From Zhihengliuella sp. (GTDB lineage: Bacteria > Actinomycetota > Actinomycetes > Actinomycetales > Micrococcaceae), in assembly GCF_031178195.1 (NCBI RefSeq), contig NZ_JAPSJL010000005.1, positions 177,887-241,886 of the forward strand: 64,000 nucleotides of DNA, written 5' to 3'. A program made the position numbers and the translations under genes. Position 1 is the first letter of the stretch; each line of letters opens with the position of its first letter. Below the pieces are notes generated by a model that was not told where the DNA came from, did not search any database, and was given only the letters and a program-made list of their open reading frames with translations. Shown here in pieces: positions 17,325 to 26,464 of the stretch.

Positions 17325-18074
17325 CTACCCGGCGTCGAGGGCGCGGCCCGCTCCCGGCCGCCCCCGGTGGTTCCGAGCGCGGAGCAGCAGGCCTCCGGCC
17401 GCGAGGGCAGCGAGCCCGGCGAGCGCGAAGGTCACCAGGGGCCCTGCGTCCGTGCCGAGGCCCCGTTCCCAGGGGACGCTTCCGGAGCCGGCTCGGCCGG
17501 CGGGCGTGACGGAGACCTCTGAGCCCGCGCTCCTGACCGTGACCCGCAGGGGCCCGTCATCGCCCTGCCCCGTTGCGAGGACGTCGGGGATGTTGCTCTC
17601 CAAAGCCAGCCAGACGGTGCCGCTGGCGGGCTGGCCCTCGACGAGTGCGGCCGATTCTCCGCCGGCCAGGACCACGGGGGCGTCGGGGAGTCGGAGCGGC
17701 GCCCCGGGGCAGTAGAGGGCCTCGGCCGTGATTTCCCAGCGTTCATCGCACCCACGGGTGCGGACACTGAGGGGCAGTCGGCTGCCGACGGTGCGGTCGA
17801 GACGCGCCGACCAGACCTGATCATCGGTGCCGCGGGCCTCGATGCCGACGACCCAGCGGAGCATTTCGCCCGGGGTCTGCCCGGCCAGGGGGTCCGGGAC
17901 GGTGAGCGAGGTCAGCGTGATCCGTTCGCCCCGGGCCGTCCTCTCGCCGAACGCCGAACCGCTGATCGGTGCCGGTCCGTCGGCAGGGACAGCACCCGCG
18001 CTCGGGCCCGCCCCGGCGAGCACTCCTACCGCGGCGAACGCAACCGCTGCGACCGACACCTGCAGCCTGCTCAT
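17325..18074 (-). CDS. Secreted, C-terminally membrane-anchored protein of unknown function
   Basis: A 249-residue protein with a signal peptide at about residues 1-28 (SVAAVAFAAVGVLAGAGPSAGA), an extracytoplasmic region with one Cys pair (RGCDERW and YCPGAP, likely a disulfide) and a C-terminal hydrophobic helix at about 211-230 followed by a basic tail. There is no LPxTG. I do not recognise the family. The start ATG 18074 follows GGGGGGA, unlike its leaderless neighbours. It interrupts rimI-tsaD. A TAGGAT at 18117-18122 may be its -10 box. Confidence 0.75.
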   Translation of the reverse strand: MSRLQVSVAAVAFAAVGVLAGAGPSAGAVPADGPAPISGSAFGERTARGERITLTSLTVPDPLAGQTPGEMLRWVVGIEARGTDDQVWSARLDRTVGSRLPLSVRTRGCDERWEITAEALYCPGAPLRLPDAPVVLAGGESAALVEGQPASGTVWLALESNIPDVLATGQGDDGPLRVTVRSAGSEVSVTPAGRAGSGSVPWERGLGTDAGPLVTFALAGLAALAAGGLLLRARNHRGRPGAGRALDAG

Positions 18075-18196
18075 GATCCCCCCGGATGTGCGCCCTGCCT
18101 GTGGGCGGTTAGGGAAATCCTAAGACTCAGATCCGGCTTTTGTCACGAGATCGCAGTAAACGACGTCCCGTGACATCACGGACGTTTGGCCGTGGG

Positions 18197-18658
18197 TCAG
18201 CTCGGCTCCGGGCCTGTGAGTTCCAATTGCATGATGACCGCGTCGACGCCGCCCTTGTAGTACCGCGGACGGACGTGGATCCGGCGGAACCCGAACCGTT
18301 CGTAGAGCGCCTGGGCGCGGGGGTTGTCCGCGCGGACCTCCAGCAGGACGTCCCGCGCTCCGCGGTCCCGCGCCTCCTCGATGAGGCCGGTGAGGAGCGC
18401 GCTGCCGATGCCGTGCCCCTCCTGCTCGGGGACCACGGCGATGGTCTGCACGTCGGCGATGGGCAGGACGCACATCATGCCGCAGTAGCCCACGATCTCG
18501 CCGTCGACCTCCGCTACCCAGTACTTTCGGGTCTGCGGTTGGGACAGTTCGGCGACGAACGCGTCCCGCGGCCACGCGTCCTCGGGGAAGAGCCGCTGCT
18601 CCAGGGCATGCACGGCGTCCAGGTCCGCACCGGTCATGGAGCGGATGCCGAAGCTCAC
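18197..18658 (-). CDS. rimI: Ribosomal-protein-alanine N-acetyltransferase RimI
   Basis: A 153-residue GNAT protein. It begins with FGIRSMTGADLDAVHALEQ and has the acetyl-CoA loop EQEGHGIGSALL, then LEVRADNPRAQALYERFGF, which is the RimI signature. In E. coli it acetylates the N-terminus of S18. Its start overlaps the tsaB stop by 4 nt, giving translational coupling; tsaB-rimI-tsaD proximity is common in actinobacteria. Confidence 0.92.
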   Translation of the reverse strand: MSFGIRSMTGADLDAVHALEQRLFPEDAWPRDAFVAELSQPQTRKYWVAEVDGEIVGYCGMMCVLPIADVQTIAVVPEQEGHGIGSALLTGLIEEARDRGARDVLLEVRADNPRAQALYERFGFRRIHVRPRYYKGGVDAVIMQLELTGPEPS

Positions 18659-19368
18659 GCGGTGCGCCCCTTCATCGCCTGCGGGACCTTGGCGTCCGCC
18701 TCCCGCAGGTACAGGGGCACCGGAGTCCGCAGGGCCTCTCCCGCGTGCAGGAGTCCGACGGCGGCTGCACCCAGCGCTGCCGCCTGCGGCTGAAGGCGGT
18801 CGAGTCCGGGGACGGCGTGGGCGCCCGCGGCCTCGAGCGCGTCCGGGTAGAGCGAGGCACCGATGCCGACCACGGGTCCGGCCGGGACCTGGTCGGCCGC
18901 CCCGACGTGCGGTCCGTCGACGAGCCGGCCGTCCGCGCTGTACCGGGCCCAGTAGACCTCGCGGCGCCGCGCGTCGATAGCCACCGTGAAGTCCTCCGTG
19001 ATCGGCGCCGCGATCCCGGCGCCGTCGGGCTCCACGGCCCGATGGGCGACCTGCCAGGCGATCGCATCGAGGCTGACGACGCCGTCGACCGGCACCTGCC
19101 AGGCGAAGCCAAGCGCCTGCGCGGTGGCGAGGCCGACGCGCAGGCCGGTGAACGGCCCGGGGCCGACGCCCACGACGATCCGGTCCAGCTGGCCCCCGGC
19201 GACGCCGGCCTGCTCGAGGATCCCGCCGATGGCGGGGGCGAGCACCTCGGCGTGCGCGTTGGTCTCGGTGGCCGCGAAGGACTCGAGGACCTCGGTCCGT
19301 CCGTCGTCGTGCGCGCGCACCAGCGCGGCGGTGGCCAGGGCGGACGTGTCCACGGCGAGAATCAGCAT
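18655..19368 (-). CDS. tsaB: tRNA t6A biosynthesis protein TsaB
   Basis: A 237-residue ASKHA-fold partner of TsaD. The N-terminal LILAVDTSALATAAL and the GVGPGPFTGLRVGLATAQ loop are diagnostic. It scaffolds the TsaB-TsaD-TsaE complex and has no catalytic metal site. I chose ATG 19368 rather than the in-frame ATG 19377, because TAAGAT at 19376-19381 sits 7 nt upstream of 19368 and would overlap the longer start. First gene of the tsaB-rimI pair. Confidence 0.93.
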   Translation of the reverse strand: MLILAVDTSALATAALVRAHDDGRTEVLESFAATETNAHAEVLAPAIGGILEQAGVAGGQLDRIVVGVGPGPFTGLRVGLATAQALGFAWQVPVDGVVSLDAIAWQVAHRAVEPDGAGIAAPITEDFTVAIDARRREVYWARYSADGRLVDGPHVGAADQVPAGPVVGIGASLYPDALEAAGAHAVPGLDRLQPQAAALGAAAVGLLHAGEALRTPVPLYLREADAKVPQAMKGRTA

Positions 19369-19375
19369 GCTGACC

Positions 19376-19381
19376 ATCTTA
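19376..19381 (-). promoter_or_regulatory. -10 box for leaderless tsaB
   Basis: TAAGAT on the minus strand with a 7-nt gap (GGTCAGC) to the ATG at 19368. There is no ribosome binding site between them. Confidence 0.45.
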
Positions 19382-19395
19382 AGACGGCCGGACTG

Positions 19396-20268
19396 CTACC
19401 CCGCCGAGCCCACGAGGTGCAGCCGCGGCGGCTGACCCTCGTCGTCGTCGCGTGCACTGCTCGCGCTGCTTGCGCTCTTCGCGCCGCGGACGGTCTGCGC
19501 GCCGTCGATCTCCACCGCCTCGATCGGTTCCAGCCACTGGTAGCCCACGCCGCGCACGGTGCGGATCCACCGGGGAGCGCTGGCCTTCTCGCCCAGTTTC
19601 CGGCGCAGGTTGGCCATGTGCACCTCCAGGGTGCGCTGGGCGGAGCGGTCGGCCTCGGCGGCGCCGAGCCGGTGGATGAGAGCCTCGCGCCCCAGCACCC
19701 GACCACCCTGGATCTGCGCGGCGAAGAGCGCCATGAGGATGGAGAACTCGGTGCGCGTCAGCTCCACCTCGGCGTCCCCGACCGTCACCCGGTGGCCGGC
19801 CGGGTCCACCGTCAGCTCCTCGCAGGTGTAGATGCTGCGGACAGTCGAGGACCGCTTGGCCGGCTGGGTGAAGGCGTCCCGGCGCAGCAGGGACCGCAGG
19901 CGCGCGCGCAGCTCGCGCGGGCTCAGGCCGGTGTCGATGTACTGGTCCGCTCCGGCCTCGAAGCTGGCGATGCGCGTCTCCACGTCGCCGTGGGAGGCGA
20001 TCACAGCGACCCGTGCCGGGGTGAGCGCCCGCAGCTGCCGGATCAGGTACGGCGTGGCGGAGTCTGGCAGGCGCGAGTCGAGCACCACGAGCTGCGGCTG
20101 CGCCGCGTTCACCTGCTCGACGACGGCGCGGGCGCTCTCCACGGGGATCATGGCCAGGCCGTTGGCCTGGCCGAGGGCGAGGGTGACTTCCCGGGCGACT
20201 CGCTCGCATTGTGCGACGACAACGCGCGGCTGGGAGCTGTTGGCTGCGGTTCTCTCGTTCGTCTTCAT
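19396..20268 (-). CDS. OmpR/PhoB-type transcriptional regulator with degenerate receiver
   Basis: A 290-residue protein. Residues about 14-125 resemble a receiver domain and keep the phospho-acceptor-like Asp64 in LVVLDSRLPDS. The acidic pair after strand 1 is absent (VVVAQCER), and the usual Lys is missing (ADQYIDTG). Residues about 150-245 form a winged helix with ELTRTEFSILMAL, RTLEVHMANLRRKLG and IRTVRGVGYQW, typical of OmpR-family DNA-binding domains. A polar tail follows. No histidine kinase is next to it. The start ATG 20268 is the last Met before the receiver fold; upstream in-frame codons have no support. It is divergent from the ECF fusion gene, with phased CTTGAG repeats between. 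Confidence 0.85.
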   Translation of the reverse strand: MKTNERTAANSSQPRVVVAQCERVAREVTLALGQANGLAMIPVESARAVVEQVNAAQPQLVVLDSRLPDSATPYLIRQLRALTPARVAVIASHGDVETRIASFEAGADQYIDTGLSPRELRARLRSLLRRDAFTQPAKRSSTVRSIYTCEELTVDPAGHRVTVGDAEVELTRTEFSILMALFAAQIQGGRVLGREALIHRLGAAEADRSAQRTLEVHMANLRRKLGEKASAPRWIRTVRGVGYQWLEPIEAVEIDGAQTVRGAKSASSASSARDDDEGQPPRLHLVGSAG

Positions 20269-20321
20269 GCCCGTTAAGAGCCGGCCCCGGCCGGATCGTG
20301 ACGCCGTTTTCCAGATTTTTT

Positions 20322-20369
20322 CTTGAGACTCTTGAGCGGTCCGTGCCGCGGTCTTGACGGATGCTTGAG
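20322..20369. promoter_or_regulatory. CTTGAG direct repeats, candidate regulator operator
   Basis: Four copies of CTTGA(G/C) start at 20322, 20331, 20353 and 20364, between the divergent regulator and sigma genes. Spacings of 22 and 11 between the last three match the helical phasing of PhoB/OmpR-type half-sites; the first is 9 away. A GCTTAAGC palindrome lies just beyond, at about 20385-20392. Confidence 0.4.
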
Positions 20370-20470
20370 TTCCGTCGTCGTATGGCTTAAGCGACGGCGA
20401 CTTCCGCAGGACACGGTGGCACAATGAACAGCGGACGTCGTTGGGGACTCCGGGATTCGAAAGGCCCACG

Positions 20471-22375
20471 ATGCTAGACCACGAGTCGGCGACCGACGCC
20501 GAACTCATCGGGGCCGCCCGCGACGGCTCGGACGAGGCGTACGCCGCCCTCTACCAGCGGCACTACGACGCTGCCCTGCGGACTGCCCGCTGGCGCCTCT
20601 TCGACGCCTCGCTCGCCGAGGACGTCGTCGCCGATTCCTTTTCCGCGATGCTGCAGCTGCTCCGCGCCGGGCGCGGCCCGGACGAGGCCTTCCGCCCCTA
20701 CCTGCTGACCTGTGTCTCCCGCCGCTCCCTGCGCATGAACCAGGCCGACGACCGCGAGCTGAACACGGACTCGATCGAGCTCTTCGAGAAGGACACCGAC
20801 CACGCGGACCCGGTCATGGAGAGCTTCGAGTCGGAGCTGCTCGGCCAGGCATTCCGTTCGCTGCCCGAGCGCTGGCAGCTGGTCCTGTGGCACCTGGAGA
20901 TCGAGGGGGCCAAGCCCGCCGATCTGGCCGTCCAGCTGGGCTCGTCCGCCAACGCCGTGTCGGCGATCGGCGTCCGGGCCCGCGAGGGACTGCGTGCGGC
21001 CTATCTCAGCGCCCACCTCAACGCACAGACCGTCGAGGGGTGCGACCAGGCGGACCGGACCGCCGCCTACCTGCGGGGCTCCCTCTCGGCGAAGAAGCAG
21101 CAGCGGTACGAGGAGCACCTGGAGCAGTGCTCCGCCTGCTTCAGCGCCGTCATGCAGCTCAAAGACGTCAGCGCCGCCATGCACGGCGTCATCGCCCCGC
21201 TCTTCCTCGGGACCGGCGCGGCCGCCTTCCTCGGCTGGCTGCCGGTGACCGGTCTGGTCGCCGGTGCGGCCGGCGCCGGCGCGGCGGGAGCGGGGGCCGC
21301 CGGTGCGGGTGCTGCCGCGGCGCCCAAGCCCGGATTCCTCGGCAGCTCCCAGGGTGTCACCCTCGCGGTGGTCGGCGCAGCCGTCGCGGCCGCCGCCGTG
21401 GTCGGAGGGGTCGCCGTGGCCGGCGGCTTCTTCGGCGCGGAGAAGGCCGCCGTGTCCCGGTCGTCCGACGGCGGCACCGGTGGCGGCGACGCGGGTGACG
21501 CCGCGCCGGCTGGCTCGGGAGGCGAGTCCGCGGGCGGCGCGGCAGCGGCGCCCGCTCCGCCGGCCGATGCCCCGCCTCCCGCGGCGCCTGCCCCGGCCGA
21601 GGAGGCTCCGGAGGCGGCGTCGGCGCCGGCCGCGATCGAGCCCGCACCGGCCCCGGCTCCCGAAGCTCCAGTGCCCGAAGCCCCAGTGCCCGGCGCCCCG
21701 GTGCCCGAGGCGCCGCTGCCAGCACCGGCTCCAAGTGCCCCGCTGACCGTGGAGTCCGAGCCGCCCGCCGAACCGGCCACGCCGTCCGATCCCGAGCCAA
21801 CGGGACCGAGCGAGCCGGTGCCGGCGACTCCTCCCGCGCCGGCGCCTTCCGCGCCGGCGTCTCCCGCGCCGGAGACCTCCGCCCCCGCTGAGCCGAGCCC
21901 GAGCCCCACAACAGAACCGACACCGGTTCCCACACCGTCGCCGAGCCCGTCGCCTACGCCTACGCCTACGGTCGAGCCGACCCCGAGCCCGTCGCCTACG
22001 CCCGAGCCGTCGCCCAGTCCGACGCTCGTCCCCGAGCCGACGCCGACGCCCGAGCCCGTCCCCACACCGGAACCGACGCTCGTCCCCTCGCCGACGCCGG
22101 CCCCGACGCTCACACCGGAGCCGATTCCGTCACCGACGCCGACGCTCGTTCCGTCCCCGATCCCGGATCCGACGCCCACGGTCGCGCCGACCCTCACCAT
22201 CGCGCCCACTCCCCCGCCGTCGTGCGAGCCCGCCTGGCACGAGAAGTGCGGCGGCCCGGGGAAGGACGGAGGAGCGCCACCCACGGACGGAACGCTGCTG
22301 GAGGTCGTCGAGGACACGCTCGTCGGCACCGTGGACACGGTCCTCGGTCTCGTCCTCCGCGTGTCCCGCGTCTGA
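20471..22375 (+). CDS. ECF sigma factor fused to zinc anti-sigma motif, membrane helix and Pro-rich tail
   Basis: A 634-residue fusion. Residues about 10-95 are sigma region 2 ([19 protein letters not shown], then [14 protein letters not shown]). Residues about 125-180 are region 4 ([16 protein letters not shown], then [17 protein letters not shown]). Residues 216-223 carry the HxxxCxxC zinc motif of ZAS anti-sigma factors, with another Cys at 191. Hydrophobic stretches follow at about 241-275 (Gly/Ala-rich) and 297-322. Residues about 345-605 are Pro/Ala then Pro/Thr/Glu-rich repeats, presumably outside the cell, and a short Cys-containing tail ends the protein. This looks like a membrane-tethered, self-inhibited sigma factor. 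The start ATG 20471 follows GAAAGG at 20459-20464. Confidence 0.85.
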   Translation: MLDHESATDAELIGAARDGSDEAYAALYQRHYDAALRTARWRLFDASLAEDVVADSFSAMLQLLRAGRGPDEAFRPYLLTCVSRRSLRMNQADDRELNTDSIELFEKDTDHADPVMESFESELLGQAFRSLPERWQLVLWHLEIEGAKPADLAVQLGSSANAVSAIGVRAREGLRAAYLSAHLNAQTVEGCDQADRTAAYLRGSLSAKKQQRYEEHLEQCSACFSAVMQLKDVSAAMHGVIAPLFLGTGAAAFLGWLPVTGLVAGAAGAGAAGAGAAGAGAAAAPKPGFLGSSQGVTLAVVGAAVAAAAVVGGVAVAGGFFGAEKAAVSRSSDGGTGGGDAGDAAPAGSGGESAGGAAAAPAPPADAPPPAAPAPAEEAPEAASAPAAIEPAPAPAPEAPVPEAPVPGAPVPEAPLPAPAPSAPLTVESEPPAEPATPSDPEPTGPSEPVPATPPAPAPSAPASPAPETSAPAEPSPSPTTEPTPVPTPSPSPSPTPTPTVEPTPSPSPTPEPSPSPTLVPEPTPTPEPVPTPEPTLVPSPTPAPTLTPEPIPSPTPTLVPSPIPDPTPTVAPTLTIAPTPPPSCEPAWHEKCGGPGKDGGAPPTDGTLLEVVEDTLVGTVDTVLGLVLRVSRV

Positions 22376-22442
22376 GCCGCTGCGCCGCAGGCGGGACTCA
22401 CGCGCGAGTTCCGCGCCTCCGGCCGGCGACCGGCCTCGGTGG

Positions 22443-23006
22443 CTAAGTCAGCGGGTTCCGCTCCCACCGGGGACCGAAGCCCTGGATCCGCAGCAGCCGC
22501 GGGTCCGCGTCGTCGGTCTCGTCGAAGTCGAAGACCAGCTCGTCACCCGCGTCCCGGCCGGTAGCGCGGGCCAGGTGGATCTCCAACCGCGACTCGGCCA
22601 GGTGCTCTGCTTTCCCGTGCCCCCATTCGACGACCGTCACCGAGGTCCCCAGCGTGGACTCGAGGTCGATGTCGTCGAGCTCCTCGGCGGACCCCAGCCG
22701 GTAGGCGTCCACGTGCACCAGATCCGGCCCCTCGCCCAGGGAGGGATGGATCCGCGCCAGGACGAACGTCGGAGAGATGACGCCCTCGCGCACGCCGAGG
22801 CCCGTGCCGAGCCCCTGCGTGAAGGTCGTCTTTCCGGCGCCGAGCTCGCCGGAAAGCAGGATGACGTCCCCAGGCGCCAGGTGGCCCGCCAGCCTCTCGG
22901 CCAGGCTGCGCGTCGTGTCGGCGTCGACGCTCTCGATCTCGAGGGTCCAGTGAGGAGCGTCGCCATTCGGCACGGACGGATCCTGCTTACTCATCACTGG
23001 CTTCAC
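22443..23006 (-). CDS. tsaE: tRNA t6A biosynthesis ATPase TsaE
   Basis: A 187-residue P-loop ATPase needed for cycling of the t6A complex. It has GELGAGKTTFTQGLG (Walker A), SPTFVLARIHP and VHVDAYRLGSAEELDD, the family signature. A short acidic C-terminal extension (DFDETDDADPRLL) is present. The start overlaps the alr stop by 20 nt; ATG 22994 is an alternative. Downstream it is separated from tsaB by the sigma/regulator pair on 19396-22375, so the usual alr-tsaE-tsaB-rimI-tsaD run is split. Confidence 0.95.
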   Translation of the reverse strand: MKPVMSKQDPSVPNGDAPHWTLEIESVDADTTRSLAERLAGHLAPGDVILLSGELGAGKTTFTQGLGTGLGVREGVISPTFVLARIHPSLGEGPDLVHVDAYRLGSAEELDDIDLESTLGTSVTVVEWGHGKAEHLAESRLEIHLARATGRDAGDELVFDFDETDDADPRLLRIQGFGPRWERNPLT

Positions 23007-24180
23007 CCCAGCTGCCCTCGATGTAGGTTCTCGGCACGCGCCCGCTGATCCGGGTCACGATCTCGTAGTTGATGGTCCCGGCCGCAGCGGCCCACTCGTC
23101 CACCGATGGCCCTCCGCGCCCGAAGACCACGACCTCACGGTCCAGCAACGCCTCCGGATCGGTCTCCGGCCCGGCGTCCACCACGAACTGGTCCATGGCG
23201 ATCCGCCCCCGCGACAGCATCCGCTGCCCGCCGATCTGCACCGGTCCCTCCACCGCGATCCGCGGGATGCCATCGCCGTACCCGAGCGGAACCAGGCCCA
23301 GCGTGGTCTCCTCGAGGGTCCGGTACCGGAGCCCGTAGGAGACCCCCTGCCCGGACTGGACGCGCTTCGCGTTGGCGATGCGGGTCTTCAGCGTCATGGC
23401 CGGACGCAGCCCCAGGTCCTCGGGGCTCTGGTCCTCGAAGGGGCTCAGGCCATAGGCGCCGAGGCCCAGCCGGACCATGTCGAAGTGGGCGTCCGGGCGG
23501 GAGAGCAGCGCCGGAGTGTTGGCAGCGTGCCGCTGCTCCACATCAAAGCCCGCGTTCTCGGCGAGTGCGACGGCGGCGCGGAACGCCTCCAGCTGCTGGT
23601 CGGTCTCCGGGCGGTCGGGCTCGTCCGCCACGGCCAGGTGGGTCCAGACGCCCACCACGCGCAGCAGGCCGTCGTCCTGGTAGGCCATCGCGGTGTCGAG
23701 GACCTGCTCCCAGCGGTCGGCGGTCGCACCGTTCCGGCCGAGACCGGTGTCGATCTTCAGGTGGACGCGGGCAGGCTGCGCCGCTTCCTGAGCTGCGGCG
23801 GCGATCCGCTCGAGCTCCCAGCCGGAGGCCCCCAGGTCGACGCCGGCGTTGATTGCGGCGGTGAAGTCCGTGCCGGACGTGTGGAGCCAGGCGAGCATCG
23901 GCGCGTCGATCCCGACCGCGCGCAGGGCCAGCGCCTCCGAGACGTGGGCCGTCCCGAGCCAGGCCGCACCGGCATCGACGGCAACGCGGGCCACTCGCTC
24001 GGCACCGTGCCCGTAGGCGTCGGCCTTGACGACGGCCATGACGCTGGCGGGTGCTACCAGCTCCTTGATGCGCCGGACGTTGTGCCGGATGGCGGACAGA
24101 TCGATCTCCGCCACCCGCTCCCAGGCCCCCTCGGGCGCGGCAGCGACGGCGTCGTCTGTTTCATGAAATTCTGAACTCAC
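22987..24180 (-). CDS. alr: Alanine racemase
   Basis: A 397-residue fold-type III PLP enzyme that makes D-alanine for peptidoglycan. The PLP lysine is in AVVKADAYGHGAERVA. The second catalytic base, a Tyr, lies in GVSYGLRYR. HLKIDTGLGRNG and PLGYGDGIPR are further signatures. I chose GTG 24180 over the in-frame start at 24273 because the latter runs 79 nt into rmlB and would add about 31 residues beyond the family N-terminus. It lies 14 nt downstream of rmlB, so EPS and racemase transcription may be linked. Confidence 0.94.
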   Translation of the reverse strand: MSSEFHETDDAVAAAPEGAWERVAEIDLSAIRHNVRRIKELVAPASVMAVVKADAYGHGAERVARVAVDAGAAWLGTAHVSEALALRAVGIDAPMLAWLHTSGTDFTAAINAGVDLGASGWELERIAAAAQEAAQPARVHLKIDTGLGRNGATADRWEQVLDTAMAYQDDGLLRVVGVWTHLAVADEPDRPETDQQLEAFRAAVALAENAGFDVEQRHAANTPALLSRPDAHFDMVRLGLGAYGLSPFEDQSPEDLGLRPAMTLKTRIANAKRVQSGQGVSYGLRYRTLEETTLGLVPLGYGDGIPRIAVEGPVQIGGQRMLSRGRIAMDQFVVDAGPETDPEALLDREVVVFGRGGPSVDEWAAAAGTINYEIVTRISGRVPRTYIEGSWGEASDE

Positions 24181-24194
24181 TGCGTCGGGGATCC

Positions 24195-25226
<1,032 letters not shown>

Positions 25227-25305
25227 CCGAACCCCCTGCGGCCGCCGTACTCTGCGCCCAGTCCCGCGGCACCCCGTGCAGACACAGGAGGTGTGCTTCT
25301 GAACC

Positions 25306-25311
25306 TAGAAT
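25306..25311 (+). promoter_or_regulatory. Candidate -10 box for the plus-strand EPS operon
   Basis: TAGAAT on the plus strand, 49 nt before the glycosyltransferase ATG at 25361. No clear -35. It would drive 25361-29399. Confidence 0.4.
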
Positions 25312-25360
25312 GGCTAGCGGGGGCGACGTGCCTCCTCGTCGTCTTCCAAGGGGCCCGCCC

Positions 25361-26464
25361 ATGCAACCAACTTCCTGCCGCGTCGCGCATGTCACCGAGG
25401 CAATGGGCGGCGGAATCGTAACCGTCATCGCCTCCATCGCCCGCCGGCAGGTCGAGCAGGGTGCAACCGTGGAGGTGCACTACCTGCGGCGGCCAGAGAC
25501 TCCGAGCACCGGCGACCTCCAGGCCTTGTTCCCCGCGTCGACCCGGCTGGTGGAGTACAGCTCCGGCTCCCGGGTCCGCAGCCTCCTGAAACTGATGGAG
25601 GCCACGCGTCGCCTCCTGGTCCGTGGAGAGGCCGATTACGTCCATGCCCACTCCTCCATCGCCGGCGCCCTGGCGCGCCTCGCCGTACCTGTCGGGAAAC
25701 CGGCTCGACGGGTCTTCTACTCACCGCACGGCTGGGCGTTCCTGCGGCTGGATCTACCGGCGTGGGCACGCCGGAGTTTCATCCTCGCCGAGAAGCTCCT
25801 GGCGCGGGGCCGCTCCACGGTGGTGCTGACCTGCCCCAGCGAGTTCGAGTACGGCGTCCGTCAGCTCGACCCACGCCGCGCGGCCCTCATTCAGACCGGC
25901 GTCGATCCGGCCGCACTGGCTGCCCCCGCACCGGCGCAGCCCTCCGGCCGCCGGCTCCGTGTCGGTACGGTCGCACGCATCTGCTACCAGAAGGCACCGT
26001 GGCGATTCGCCGACGTCGCGCGCCAGCTGTCCGCGGAGGCCGATTTCCGCTGGATCGGCGGCGGCGCCGCGGAGGACCGGGACCGCTGGATCGGCGACGC
26101 TCCCGTGGACGTCACCGGCTGGCTGTCGCCCGACCAGCTCGCGCGTGAACTGTCCGAGGTGGACGTCTTCCTGTTCCCGACGCTCTGGGAGGGCATGCCG
26201 ATGGCCCTGATGCAGGCCCAGGCCCTGGGGATCCCGTCGGTGGTCTCCGATGCGGTCGGCAACAGGGATGCGGTCCGCGACGCCGCGACCGGCTACGTCT
26301 GCGAGGAGGAGGACGAGCTCGTCCGCAGAACGTGCGAGCTCCTGAGGGATCCCGTGCTCCGGCGGCGGATGTCGGAGACGGCACGAGAGTGGGCGCGGAC
26401 TGCGCTGACGGATGAGAACGTCGGCCGGCAGACCCTGGACATCTACGCGGAGGCGGGCGCATGA
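25361..26464 (+). CDS. GT4-family glycosyltransferase
   Basis: A 367-residue GT-B glycosyltransferase. The acceptor half opens with CRVAHVTEAMGGGIVTVI, a glycine-rich loop. The donor half has GTVARICYQKAPWRF and the EX7E-type motif around LWEGMPMALMQAQALG. It should add one sugar to the lipid-linked unit of EPS locus 2. The ATG at 25361 is preceded by AAGGGG at 25348-25353; the earlier in-frame ATG at 25310 has no ribosome binding site. Its stop overlaps the start of the epimerase gene by 4 nt. Confidence 0.85.
   Translation: MQPTSCRVAHVTEAMGGGIVTVIASIARRQVEQGATVEVHYLRRPETPSTGDLQALFPASTRLVEYSSGSRVRSLLKLMEATRRLLVRGEADYVHAHSSIAGALARLAVPVGKPARRVFYSPHGWAFLRLDLPAWARRSFILAEKLLARGRSTVVLTCPSEFEYGVRQLDPRRAALIQTGVDPAALAAPAPAQPSGRRLRVGTVARICYQKAPWRFADVARQLSAEADFRWIGGGAAEDRDRWIGDAPVDVTGWLSPDQLARELSEVDVFLFPTLWEGMPMALMQAQALGIPSVVSDAVGNRDAVRDAATGYVCEEEDELVRRTCELLRDPVLRRRMSETAREWARTALTDENVGRQTLDIYAEAGA

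Noticed and set aside
22421..22435. GGCCGG-CGA-CCGGCC hairpin as terminator of the sigma fusion gene
   Set aside because: Short stem without a T-tract in very GC-rich sequence; it could be chance, so it is not listed as a feature.
21067..22467. Minus-strand frame opposite the Pro-rich tail of the sigma fusion, reading Gly/Val repeats
   Set aside because: Mirror of the repetitive GC-rich coding sequence; no start signal or family.
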